Made by a program: the position numbers and the translations under genes. Below, piece after piece: positions 54,701-62,890 of a DNA stretch of 64,000 nucleotides (the first letter of the stretch is position 1; each line of letters opens with the position of its first letter). Under the pieces are notes generated by a model. It ran no database searches and was not told the DNA's origin. It saw only the letters and a program-made list of their open reading frames with translations. The DNA lies in the NCBI GenBank assembly GCA_026874595.1, contig CM049306.1, positions 84,468,142 to 84,532,141 on the forward strand, read 5' to 3'. The stretch comes from Sipunculus nudus. Taxonomy: Eukaryota > Annelida > Sipuncula > Golfingiida > Sipunculidae.

Positions 54701-57700
54701 CTTGACAACCTGACTCGGCGGGCAATCAGATAATTGGGCTGGTAAGCCTACTCGAGTCGTGATACAAGTTATATCTAGGAATGTATCGCAGTGGTCTTGC
54801 ATCAGGTTGCATACATATCACGGTAAATGGCCCATAATCTAAATATAATGCTAAAAATAATGAATTTACACAATAGTATACATGTGAGCTCACAACCAAA
54901 ACTGAAACACCGTCTCCATGGACATGGGTCATTTCCTGTATCGCCTGCAAGCTGCCTGTGTCCTGTAACCCATGTGAGCCATGCTTGTGTTCATGCGGTC
55001 ATAAATTCAACAAACATACCAATGTGCTGGGTTAAAACGTAACTTTTCTCGCTCATGTTTTAGTATTATTTGAAAGTACACAAAAAATGCTAACGATTGG
55101 TCTGGTTTATGTTGATTAACAGTTTACCTGTAGGCCATGACTCATTGTCAGAAATGACGAAAATATTTGCATCTTCATTAATGCGTTCCCCAGACATAGA
55201 TGTAATGACTCTCTAGCGCTAGTAATCTGGTTGTAATGCCAGAGGGTCGATGTGACGCTAAACTAAATCTAGGGCACATACACAATAAACACATACAGCA
55301 TACTCTGTCCAAGTGTAGAGCTCACAGAGAGCTTCAGGATGCTACATGGAAAATATTATTATCCAAATTAATCGATTTAATGCATCAATCATTAAAACCA
55401 TTGCAACTCCCTTTTTCTTTTCAGTTATTCTGTGATAGATTCGTTTGGGTTGTGCCCAGTTTTAAAATTTTCTGAACATTTCTCAGACTGTTGTAGCTGC
55501 TCCAAATTTATATATTGATGAAAGGTAACATGTGTTTGTACATCTTTCTCACGGTAAAGGGGCTGCCATTCATGATGGCGACATCTGGGCAAGGATTTAA
55601 ATATAAAGACAAATATGGGTTAGGACACAAGAAACCTAATGATAGCAAATTTTGTAGGTGACTTTAACACAGGTCTTATGTCAATGGAGGTACATTTTTC
55701 CAATAATTGAGATGTGTAAACTCTTACTTTTAGGTTCGTTACGTATCTGAGATCATTGTGTGTTGTGATTGCCTGGTGACGCTCATCTTTCAACTGGAAG
55801 AAATCCGCTCTCAGGGAGTCTTAGGGGTCTTAAAGAACTTGGTGAGTGTGGCTATTTTGTAACATTTTAAAAGGAACTTTATGGCAAAATGTTGAACAGA
55901 AAGTTGGTCCTTTACTTCAGATTATTAGACATGTCAAACACACAGGCTTCCTTTGTCTAAGAGTACAGTGTAGGGCTAAAGCCAGAAGATCCCGAGTTCT
56001 ATTCTCTCTGCTAAAGCGGTGAGATTTTTCACAGTTAGCCGCCACCTAGGGTGAGCACTCTGCAGGTTTAATGGGAATACTGTGCCCAACTTTCATGTTT
56101 CACTTATAAACAAGTGCTCTTTTCAGGGGTTCCTCTGTGTTATGACACAGGAATTGGAATGACACACACCCAGGACCCAGGAGTTGTACACCGAGCCTAA
56201 TGACACCAGTATTATTGTGTGTAAGCCCCTATCACATAGTCCAAACCAGAACCAAATTCTGCAGATGCACATATTGCTAAATTAAGCAAGCATTAAAAAA
56301 TTGAAAGCAGTTACCTCATAAAAAAATAAAAAAATAAAAAAGACATGTCAAACACAGAATTGACCACAGTAAAGGTGTTGCAGATAAGTGACATTATTAT
56401 ACAGAGAGCCTCTCTAAATATGATTCCGTCTTTCTTTTTCAGTCAAGTGCTCCTGCCAAAGGAATCTTCAACATTTCCTGTATTCTGATTCTCCTGTGTA
56501 TACCTTTTCGACTACTTCGGCAGAGGGTCCCTGAAGTGTTGTGTCTAGCATTTGCAGCTCCATGTGCATGGGCATTCCTGCTCTTTTTTGCCAGGTAATT
56601 TGTGCTATTGCTCTGCAATTGCTTCATTGATTTGAGCAAATTATGAATAACTAGAGAAACAAATGTATTATTTTTCTAATTTATATATTACTTTGCTGCT
56701 CTTCATTGAAATTTTTAGTCTCCTTTCAGGGGGTCATGTAATAAACTTGAATATTTTGGCTAATATCATTGGTAAGAAAACCTGTAATGTTATCTCAGTC
56801 AGATTTAGAGGGGAACTGAATTTACTTACTCCCCTTGGTACTTCAGTTGTTTTTAAAATTTTTAGCACAGCTGACCATAGGTCATCCAAGCTATAGTGGT
56901 CACCTTTTGTCCCTCAGTCCAGTCGTCCTTAAACAAGGCACAAATTGTAACCATTTGACCTAGAAACTTCTACTTGACATCAAAGTAGGTCCTTGTTAAA
57001 TCTCCTTGCATACCAAAAAGTAGGTCACTGTGACCTATATTTTGTGAGTTACGCACATTTTTGTGTTTTTAGTACTTAGAAAATCAGACATTGTTAGTGT
57101 TCTGGGCTGAAAAAAAAATTTTGCACTCAACCCAAAAAATAAAACATATTGTTCATCAACTGCACATATAACATTAATTGTTACAATACAAAAAATGAAG
57201 AAAATCAGCCCAGCCAGTTCTTTAGAACTGTTGTGGACACAACTGCAAAGTTTTAACAATTTCTGCTGGTGATGTATGAAATATCTCAGTAATGATTGCA
57301 TGAATCTCACTGAACTTTGGCAGGCTTATTGATCATGGATAGCCCTTTCAGGTATGGAAGATTTGTGGTGACATCTACATTTTCTTTACTTTTTCACTTT
57401 TCTGTATTCAATTATTATATTCAGAAATTAAAGCTGGCCAGTTTTTAACAAGGCACAAATCATAACAGCTTGATCTAGAATCTTTTCACTTAATATCTAG
57501 GTAGGTCTTTTGTAAGTTTCTTAGCATACCATAAATTAGCTCACTTTAACCTGTATTTTGTGAGTTATGTTTTTAGCACTTAAATTTTAACATTACATAC
57601 TTTTCAAGTCAGATGAGCATCATGACCCTTGGGTCACTTGTTCAAGTAGTCAGCTGAGCATCATGACCCTTGGGTCACTTGTTCAAGTAGTAAATTGTGG

Positions 57701-60546
57701 TAAAGTCAGGATATGTTGATTGATTGGCAGTTGATAAATCCCTGGTATTAAATAGTGCCAGATGTGTATATAATTTATTCCCCAGTGAACAAACCTTTCT
57801 TTGGAAATAAACAGGATATTTGTTATGCATATCGTGTTCAGTGAGAGATGCATTGTGGTCAAGTCCTATTGAATAATTAATGTTTTAGTCAGTGGTTATT
57901 TTTTTAATCACTTATATGTTCATTAATTAATTATCATAAAAGAACAATTGCTTTAAATTTTTAATTTGTACAATAAACATTTTTGTTGCATGATGTGCTT
58001 ATTGATATATTCATTTTTCCAGAACATTGGGAAAAAATGAATGTATTGCAATGTGTATGATTGAAATAAAATGATTAAATCTTGCCAGTCATATGATGAT
58101 GATACATTTTGCTTTATTCATGAAGCATGATTGTTAGAATCAGATAATTATAAAAAAAATTCTATTCTTATAATGCAGTGTGTTTATGTATACAGCTGAT
58201 TCTAGTTGTTGTGGTTTTTGTTTCAGGGGGCTGTCCCTGTGGGGACCGTTTATTGTGATGATTTACAAGATGTGCACGTCTGACCTGGTCCGATTTAACT
58301 TGATTTTTATAGTCTTTATTGTACAGTTTTCACAAGGTATTGATGATTCTATTCATTCTCATTTATAAAGTTGTTTGGTGCATTAGTTTTGTCTGCAGAC
58401 AGCCATGCAGGAAGAACAGAATGTTAAAGTACAGGCCTCTCCAACATTAGTTCTTTCACCACATTGAAGGTGTCATCTTGTAAAAATAAATAAAAAATGA
58501 GTTCATCAGAACAACCTTAAAATGGGTTTCATTAAGGTTTGGGTATTTTTCAAAATTGGGCTAAATTATATTCATTCAACCTTACTTCATTTATTAAGTG
58601 TTTTAAATTTTTCTGATCTCATGTGTTTAAAAATATCCTTTGGTTATCTGAAAAAATTCAAGTCTTAAAGAACTGGTAAAACCTTCAAAGAGGACTCTTC
58701 CTTACAACTATTATAATATTCTATCTAGTTCAAATGTTTGATTCATTGTGCTCATTCATTCGCCTGAATAATGACGTAACTTGCAGCAATGTGAGTTTCA
58801 TTGTTCTGCAGTAGACATAAAAGTTCCTTGCTGTCTGCAGACACTTAGTGGAGCTACATGTTTGCTAACACTTTGTCCCTTTTCCCCCAAAATGCAGTCA
58901 TAAAAATGTATCTTTATTTTGAAAAATTATTTTGCAAATAGTCCAAGGGGTTTTGTTAAACCGAGCATTTTGGGGCACACATAGATGCAACACAAAGTTA
59001 GTCCATGACTTTGTCTGAAAATCTCCATGATCAGACTGAAAGTTCCAGTTCTTGTCCCATATCAATAACGAGGGCAGATCCATGATTTTGGAAATGGTGG
59101 GGTCCAACCCAGGAAGGCAAATGAGAAAACCTAAAATAGGTGTTCAGGTCTGTGAAAAGCAGGTTGGTGGGTTTAGATATCAAATATTGGTTTAAAACCC
59201 TTAAAAAAGATTGCAGTAGCTGTAAAACTCTAGACCCCCTTGACTCCCACCCCTTAAAGTTACACTCCTGAATACCACAGTAAATTTGGTTTTGATATTT
59301 ATAGTTAATTATCATAATGAAAGCTAGAGCTGACAATGCTGGTGTTAAAGAAAACATTTTGTGTCTGTATTGTTAATGGGGAGTTCACAAGGTTCTAAGG
59401 TCTAATGTCTCTTTATTTACTAATGCCTAGTAGGGTATACTACCACTTCTAATTCTGGATGTAACTGTGTCTTTAGTATTGCTTAATAATATGTAGGTAT
59501 CTTTTTTAAGCAGATAGTCATTTATCTAAATTATAATTATGATTTCTATTCACATGACTCTGTTTACTTTTAATAGCTTGTACTGTGTTTCTGTTTTGGT
59601 TTAATAACTCACATTCTATTTCATCTTGTATGTGTGACTCATTTAGTTAGACTTGACTCATAACATACCTCTCTATATTCTATAATGGATGTCATTAACT
59701 GTGACTATGGCTTGTAATAATAACCCATAAATCATATTCTGTTCCATGTTGAGGAAAAACTTTTCTGGTTTTGGTTATTAACATATTACAGTTGGCCTTG
59801 TTTTGAGAGACCCCCAGATCAAGTGACCACCTACTTTTTACCTTGTATGGATAGTTTTACTGCTGAAATGTACCTTTATCAAGTGACCACCTGCCACATA
59901 TGACCACTGACCTTTAAGTTTTGGTCAAACATCACAATTACACCTGCTTTGTAAGAACATTTACTAAATTGGGCACTTCTTGTTGTTGATCATATTCAGC
60001 TTTAGATGGTGCTATACGTGCTCCCACTATGCATTGCATACTAAGTATGACAATTTCATTACCCAGTGCCATTCTGGCGTGAACATTGTCCTTGTGTGTT
60101 TCAGTAGGCAAATGATAGTGACAAAATGAATGACATAGATGGTCAACTTACACTTTTTATTGCAAAACATGGGTTAATAACATATTAAAATAAAACAATC
60201 ATTATTTCAAAGTTTTATGTAGCATGAAAGAAATATTGTACTGATGTACTTTGTTATTTGGTAAATACTATAACTCGTGAAACTGCAACAAGATGTAAAT
60301 ATTAAAATGACCACCTGCAATTACTGAACATTTTTCTCATGGAGGGAGGGGTCTCTCAAAGCAGGGACCACTGTACTGTTATTTCCTTTTGAGTAGTTAG
60401 TGTTTATGTGTTACCTGTGTTGTCTTGACTTTCTAGGGGCTTTAACCTGAGTGGCACATTTGTGACAATAATATATCAGATGGTGCGTGGAGACCTGGCC
60501 AGATCCGGTCTTATCTATATCATTTTTATATCTGGATTTATACCAG
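19360..60546 (+). CDS. iav: TRPV cation channel, Inactive/OSM-9-like; 3' part outside the window
   Basis: Exons 19360-19632, 36053-36296, 37164-37319, 39348-39502, 40252-40395, 45051-45132, 46221-46336, 48360-48476, 55734-55841, 56443-56594 and then 58227-58336 or 60437-60546 join in frame. They give about 552 aa with GT-AG introns. The N-terminus (about 1-91) is followed by ankyrin repeats (about 110-325), a pre-S1 region with [16 protein letters not shown]1 (about 394-413), S2 (433-452), S3 (470-487), S4 (494-514) and the S4-S5 linker/S5. Words such as [21 protein letters not shown] and SNITC fit the invertebrate TRPV family, and by eye the Inactive/OSM-9 branch more than Nanchung/OCR. From memory of the family, these form mechano- or chemosensory cation channels in sensory cilia, usually with a Nanchung/OCR partner. 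That role is inferred here. Pore, S6 and C-terminus are missing because the window ends. Confidence 0.85.
19633..20740. other. Start of TRPV intron 1 (16.4 kb in all)
   Basis: Intronic AT-rich DNA from the donor GTAAGT. A small tandem-like motif, CAGACCCGCAAGGTAG / CAGACCCGTAAGGTAG, lies near 19703-19754. No other exon is apparent. Confidence 0.5.
20741..21020 (-). pseudogene. Decayed non-LTR retrotransposon (LINE) reverse-transcriptase C-terminal fragment
   Basis: Read on the minus strand, it encodes [12 protein letters not shown], then [20 protein letters not shown]. After a frameshift, [16 protein letters not shown] follows. The order R-x-L-G-F-L, [10 protein letters not shown]-x-x-W-D-P and Q-x-R-A-x-R-F is the familiar C-terminal end of jockey/CR1-type LINE polymerases. 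The frameshift, the missing rest of ORF2 and an E2 element against its 5' side show it is dead. Confidence 0.75.
21472..25352 (+). repeat. Two tandem copies of a 1.93-kb unit
   Basis: The hairpin start recurs at 21472 and 23402, and long stretches read the same in both copies (for example 22060-23340 against 24040-25330). They differ mainly in CCGT tract length and scattered bases. Confidence 0.85.
25356..26727 (+). repeat. Two tandem copies of a 686-bp unit
   Basis: ACAGTTATTTTTTAATATAA starts both copies (25356 and 26042), and each ends with CAGCTGAGCGTCGTGACCC (26008 and 26693). Differences are few. Confidence 0.9.
26883..30120. other. TRPV intron 1, middle part
   Basis: AT-rich intron with a (TA)n tract at 27476-27499 and one dispersed repeat (27767-28030, listed separately). 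I recognise nothing else. Confidence 0.45.
27767..28030 (+). repeat. Dispersed repeat, inverted relative to 47775-48215
   Basis: Shares long words in reverse complement with 47775-48215, including GAGGGTGCACATGTGCACA-like and GCAACAGAAACTCCTTAACA, and the segment CTCACTAGTATTACAAGGTG. It also carries palindromic GTGCAC words. Confidence 0.75.
30150..30440 (+). repeat. Dispersed repeat, direct copy of 47330-47610
   Basis: Diverged but collinear with 47330-47610: TTTGTTACATTT-AAGGAAAC, then ATGTTATTTGCCTTGAAACA, then CACTTCATTT and a final ATTGTGGG. Family unknown. Confidence 0.55.
31123..31505. repeat. 48-49 bp minisatellite, 8 copies
   Basis: The unit begins GTGTGGTCAGTGTTTTAACA and continues TTGAACAAAGAAAATGG, TTTTCTGTGAA. 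Copies start at 31123, 31171, 31219, 31267, 31316, 31365, 31414 and 31463. The first four units are 48 bp and the later ones 49 bp, from one extra A in the A-run. Confidence 0.95.
31506..33305. other. TRPV intron 1, further part
   Basis: AT-rich intron. An AG/GC-donor pair around 32084-32103 could frame a 20-nt microexon, but it would break the reading frame. I recognise nothing else. Confidence 0.4.
33307..34130 (+). mobile_element. E3-family element with four ~179-bp core units
   Basis: Starts with the perfect hairpin GTGTCG-GAA-CGACAC (33307-33321) and ATGCCCCCACC (33324-33334). It ends with a hairpin containing GGTGGGGGCAT (34120-34130), an 11/11 inverted copy. Core units carry CAAAAGTAGGTCAA at 33401, 33575, 33754 and 33933 (spacings 174, 179, 179). 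A GGACGGAAGGACGG microsatellite precedes the final hairpin. The layout matches E1 and E2 although the sequence does not. Confidence 0.75.
34141..36052. other. End of TRPV intron 1
   Basis: AT-rich intron ending at the acceptor before 36053. It contains two long poly-G runs (about 35745-35756 and 35797-35811) around C-rich words. I recognise nothing else. Confidence 0.45.
36053..36296 (+). CDS. iav: TRPV exon 2: start of the ankyrin domain
   Basis: Acceptor TAATTCCAG, donor GTAAGT, enters at phase 0 and leaves at phase 1. Encodes [18 protein letters not shown], then an ankyrin unit with [14 protein letters not shown]. Confidence 0.9.
37164..37319 (+). CDS. iav: TRPV exon 3: ankyrin repeat
   Basis: Acceptor CCATCAG, donor GTAGGT, phase 1 to phase 1. 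Encodes [20 protein letters not shown] and NGANVNLR, then the TRPV finger-like [11 protein letters not shown]. Confidence 0.92.
38230..38500. repeat. Degenerate ~21-bp minisatellite in intron 3
   Basis: Units near AGCATACATGGTCTATGTTT recur roughly 13 times with variable spacing and many substitutions. Confidence 0.8.
39348..39502 (+). CDS. iav: TRPV exon 4: ankyrin repeat
   Basis: Acceptor ATTGCAG, donor GTAAGT, enters at phase 1 and leaves at phase 0. Encodes [19 protein letters not shown], then [19 protein letters not shown]. Confidence 0.93.
40252..40395 (+). CDS. iav: TRPV exon 5: last ankyrin repeat
   Basis: Acceptor TTGTAG, donor GTAAGT, phase 0 at both ends, 48 codons. Encodes [10 protein letters not shown] and [17 protein letters not shown]. 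Confidence 0.92.
40396..45050. other. TRPV intron 5
   Basis: A 4.7-kb AT-rich intron with a poly-C run at about 43930-43944. ORFs here lack splice signals and family signatures. I recognise nothing else. Confidence 0.45.
45051..45132 (+). CDS. iav: TRPV exon 6: linker after the ankyrin domain
   Basis: Acceptor TATTGCAG, donor GTGAGT, phase 0 to phase 1. Encodes [20 protein letters not shown] and GPLGRT, a conserved post-ankyrin segment in invertebrate TRPVs. Confidence 0.9.
46221..46336 (+). CDS. iav: TRPV exon 7: pre-S1 linker
   Basis: Acceptor CTTATAG, donor GTCAGT, phase 1 to phase 0. Encodes [20 protein letters not shown] and the pre-S1 [11 protein letters not shown]. The donor is weaker than its neighbours, but only this boundary keeps the frame into exon 8. 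Confidence 0.85.
47330..47610 (+). repeat. Dispersed repeat, direct copy of 30150-30440
   Basis: See the intron 1 copy for shared words. This one ends GTGCATTGTGGGTTGTAG. Confidence 0.55.
47775..48215 (-). repeat. Dispersed repeat, inverted copy of 27767-28030
   Basis: Carries CACCTTGTAATACTAGTGAG and TGTTAAGGAGTTTCTGTTGC-like words that are the reverse complement of the intron 1 copy. It is interrupted by unrelated AT-rich sequence near 47910-48140. Confidence 0.7.
48360..48476 (+). CDS. iav: TRPV exon 8: S1
   Basis: Acceptor TTATCCAG, donor GTAAGT, phase 0, 39 codons. RRFVERL leads into the hydrophobic S1 [16 protein letters not shown], then an extracellular stretch with RPDNGELLG. Confidence 0.9.
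48654..48714. repeat. (TA)n microsatellite
   Basis: About 60 bp of TA, about 65 bp before the E1 element in intron 8. Confidence 0.95.
48781..53558 (+). mobile_element. E1-family element, composite, hosting E2 and another core-repeat fragment
   Basis: Starts with the E1 hairpin (48781-48808) and the E1 word TAGATGTCCCCAAG (about 48918). It ends CAGCTGAG...CCCATGGGTCCCTTGTTTT (about 53524-53558). E1 body text resumes near 49620-49880. Inside lie a fragment at about 49010-49615, with two ~325-bp core units around GATATGGG...GGTCATGACC, and the full E2 copy. The interval between 49900 and 51450 is not clearly assigned. Confidence 0.6.
51451..52888 (+). mobile_element. E2-family element, uninterrupted, four ~280-bp core units
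   Basis: Begins with the hairpin GTATCCGCCAAAAC-AGA-GTTTTGCGG... (51451-51480) and ends GGCGGATACACGTAGTCG (from 52859). GTATCCGCC and GGCGGATAC are perfect 9-bp inverted repeats. Core units with ATCTCGGGAAC start near 51671, 51951, 52231 and 52510 (period about 280). Units contain GGTGGCGCCACCTGC, a near-palindrome. No protein-coding signature is present. Confidence 0.75.
53559..55733. other. End of TRPV intron 8
   Basis: AT-rich intron up to the acceptor before exon 9. I recognise nothing. Confidence 0.4.
55734..55841 (+). CDS. iav: TRPV exon 9: S2
   Basis: Acceptor CTTTTAG, donor GTGAGT, phase 0, 36 codons. Encodes [19 protein letters not shown], then [17 protein letters not shown], matching the S2-S3 region of TRPVs. 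Confidence 0.9.
55950..56225 (+). mobile_element. Degenerate tRNA-derived SINE-like repeat
   Basis: AGAAGATCCCGAGTTCTATT (about 56001) resembles a decayed tRNA T-arm/B-box. The following GGTGAGCACTCTG word and tail recur near 61597-61700 on the same strand. Boundaries are approximate. Confidence 0.4.
56443..56594 (+). CDS. iav: TRPV exon 10: S3-S4
   Basis: Acceptor CTTTTTCAG, donor GTAATT, phase 0 to phase 2. Encodes [18 protein letters not shown] (S3) and [20 protein letters not shown] (S4). It ends two bases into an Arg codon that either downstream S5 exon completes with G. Confidence 0.9.
56864..57682 (+). mobile_element. E1-family element, short diverged copy
   Basis: Begins with the E1-type hairpin AGCACAGCTGACC...CAAGCT (56864-56892). 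Two core units carry TAGAAACTTC/TAGAATCTTT and GTATTTTGTGAGTTA-like words. It ends with two tandem copies of the E1 3' terminus, ATCATGACCCTTGGGTCACT (from about 57619 and 57660). Confidence 0.65.
58227..58336 (+). CDS. iav: TRPV exon 11a: S4-S5 linker and S5, first version
   Basis: Acceptor TTTGTTTCAG, donor GTATTG, 110 nt, enters at phase 2 and leaves at phase 1. Encodes [20 protein letters not shown], then [16 protein letters not shown]. It keeps the TRPV-like D-L-x-R-F step before S5. It is homologous to exon 11b (16/36 residues identical), of equal length and phase, so the two are predicted alternatives. Confidence 0.88.
58337..59788. other. Intron between the two S5 exons, left part
   Basis: AT-rich intron without a recognised repeat or a further S5-like copy. 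Confidence 0.5.
59789..60373. mobile_element. 585-bp MITE with TIRs and TA target duplication
   Basis: The left end CAGTTGGCC...TTTTGAGAGACCCC and the right end GGGGTCTCTCAAA...GGACCACTG are imperfect inverted repeats of about 26 bp, with TTTGAGAGACCCC fully matched. Both sides are flanked by TA (59787-59788 and 60374-60375). CAGT termini with a TA duplication fit the Tc1/mariner-pogo group. Internally GTGACCACCT words recur. No transposase is present. Confidence 0.75.
60437..60546 (+). CDS. iav: TRPV exon 11b: S4-S5 linker and S5, second version
   Basis: Acceptor GACTTTCTAG, donor GTAAGA, 110 nt, phase 2 in and phase 1 out, exactly like 11a. Encodes [20 protein letters not shown], then [16 protein letters not shown]. 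Its open frame, good splice sites and conserved positions (G-x-F, IY, M, DL-x-R, LI, FI) argue against a decayed copy. It differs at the R-F step (R-S here) and ends S5 with G-F-I-P. Confidence 0.85.
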
Positions 60547-60650
60547 GTAAGAGGAATAAGTATTGTAGCACTGCATGTGGCATGGGTAAAATTACTGTTC
60601 CATGCATACCCTGCATGTCCTAACCTTTAATTTGGTGATGTAAAACTGTA

Positions 60651-60692
60651 TATATAAATATATCTATATATATGTGTGTGTGTGTGTGTGTA
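60651..60692. repeat. (TA)n(TG)n compound microsatellite
   Basis: TA with short interruptions followed by about 18 bp of TG. Confidence 0.85.
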
Positions 60693-60715
60693 TGTTACGC
60701 CCCAAATGTGAAATG

Positions 60716-60839
60716 GCCCATTTCATGAAATGTGCAGGGAGTTTGCCCATTTAATAAAATGGGCAACTGGTTTGCCTGTTTTTTTTTTATGAAATAAGCA
60801 GAATTGTTCAATTCTGCTTGCCCATTTTATGAAATGGGC
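60716..60839. repeat. Cluster of four short hairpins in the intron after exon 11b
   Basis: GCCCATTTC-AT-GAAATGTGC (60716-60735, one mismatch), GCCCATTT-AATA-AAATGGGC (60745-60764), AGCAGAATT-GTTC and AATTCTGCT (60797-60818), and GCCCATTT-TATG-AAATGGGC (60820-60839). Three of the four share the GCCCATTT/AAATGGGC arms and so could also pair with each other. Confidence 0.85.
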
Positions 60840-62525
60840 AACTTAACTACCGGGAATATATTTCTCATATATAGGACTGTTTGGAGGATTCTTGTGACTG
60901 TAAATTCCATGTGGAATGTGCTGTACAAGCCATTATTATTATAAATCATAATTCCTATACTATTATGAGCATGAATTAACACTGAGTTATTACACTGAGA
61001 TGCATGCTTTCATCTGTGTGTCAGCAGTGTGGTACATAAATATGAAGAGAGAGAGGGAGAGAAGGCCGGAGCTGTAAAAATTCAAATGTTACTTAATTTC
61101 GAATTGATTTTTGGCCATTTTAGGCTTCATAAATTTGGATTTCATTTGGTTGTGTCTTTTTAAACATTTATTGAAAAAGAAATCAGTGTTCTAGTATCAA
61201 ATGTTACTCATGTGATTTGCTTCAGTAAAACTTCAGAAATATAAAGATTTTTCCAATCATAGAACAGTGTACAAGTGAAATATGATGTGAATAATAAATA
61301 ATTCATATGACATTTTTGCTCATTGTTAAATGTTTGCTGAATTTTAAAATTATGCATGTGAACAATAAAATAAAGCATTGATTTATTTGAAAAGTCTTTA
61401 TTAATGGAAGGGACACATGATTTAGATTTCTAGGTGGGATGAAAATAAATTTGCCTAAAAACCAGCAGTGACAATTATGCAACAACTGTGTCCTACATTA
61501 TGTAATGAAAAGGCAATCATGAAGCAAGTATTTGTGTAAAGACTGGCTCATGTGATAGTGAAGTGAAACTCAAAGGGGTGAGGTTGGCCCCACTCAGGGT
61601 GAGCACTCTGAAAGCTTTATGCTGTACCTTACAGTCATGTATTACAAACAAGTGCAAATAAATGATTACCCATCCAGGACCAGCAGGTGTGGCAGTCACT
61701 GGGCCCAGTTAAAACTAGGATATAAGTGAAAGGAAGCATGTGCGGGAACCCTTTCACACATTCCAGTACTGAAATGGAATTCTGCAGCTTTATCATAGAG
61801 CATTAAAAATTTTGGTAGTTACTGCTACCAAAAAATCATTTAAAAAAGTATTCATGTAATTCCTGACTCGACCTTTGATTTTACCAAGTTTAATTTGTTT
61901 TGAATAGTACAAATAGTTAATGTGCCACAAGACATGATGTAGAATTATTGAAATACAAGACCAGATTTCATACTGTAATCAAAATATTGGTAACCAGTTT
62001 ACTAATTTGTCTTTTGAAATCCTGGTGTAGTGTCACCATGGCAATGAGTCCCGGTACCTTAGCCTTTGTCAGGTATTCCCTGAAGAGTTCTTCGAGTTCA
62101 AACTTTGTTACTATATCACCACATGCACGATATATTATATAGATGAATAAGAAAATTGTGGCTAAGACAGTTTTTGGTGGTCGAATTAATTATAAGAAGG
62201 CTTGAATAATAAGAATAAATGCTGTATTACATAATAAAAATTTCCCCTTTTTACTTCAACACATTGTCATATACCTACTTTTATGTACTCCTTTATATAA
62301 GATCATTCATATTAATGAAAAGTACTGGTCATTGTGGCATTTTGTGAAAAATCCAACAATCTAATAACAGGCAAGATTGATTTAATTGAGTGTAATTATC
62401 AGTGCATGCATATTCACAATTGTAGTATATATGAAATCACTGCATGTCTTGATTTTAAAAGGAAGTGTAAAGATACTGATTACCTGTATAATGTTGCTAC
62501 AAAGGTCTTATTTTGTCTGAACATT

Positions 62526-62624
<99 letters not shown>

Positions 62625-62890
62625 CAGCATATGAAATATTGTTAATTTAAGATAATGCACATATAAAATTTGAATATTCTAAAGTAATAATTTAAATTCC
62701 CATTGGTCTGTCATCATGTCCCTCCCCCTCCCCCCCCCCCCCCCATTGTTTTCAGTGACATCGTCTGCCGTCTTCCCTTTTGTCATCGTCAGTCGTTGTC
62801 TGTAGGATTTCTTGTTAATATGACAACTTTTGAAGGGCTGCATATTTCCTCCTAAATTTGAAACACAAATTGTTCCTACCAAAAATCTCC
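60840..62890. other. TRPV intron after exon 11b, middle part
   Basis: AT-rich, with a (TA)n tract (62528-62620) and a poly-C run (about 62729-62744). A SINE-tail-like copy lies near 61590-61700. There is no pore exon and no third S5-like exon. Confidence 0.5.
62528..62620. repeat. (TA)n microsatellite, longest in the window
   Basis: About 93 bp of uninterrupted TA. Confidence 0.97.

Noticed and set aside
61121-61175. Third S5-like exon after a TTTTAG acceptor
   Set aside because: The frame that would continue from exon 10 reaches a stop within about 50 bases and shows no similarity to exons 11a/11b.
62334-62645. 103-aa ORF with a long Ile-Tyr run (similar ORFs near 12155, 13056, 14561, 18871 and 48549)
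   Set aside because: These are readings of (TA)n microsatellites, not genes.
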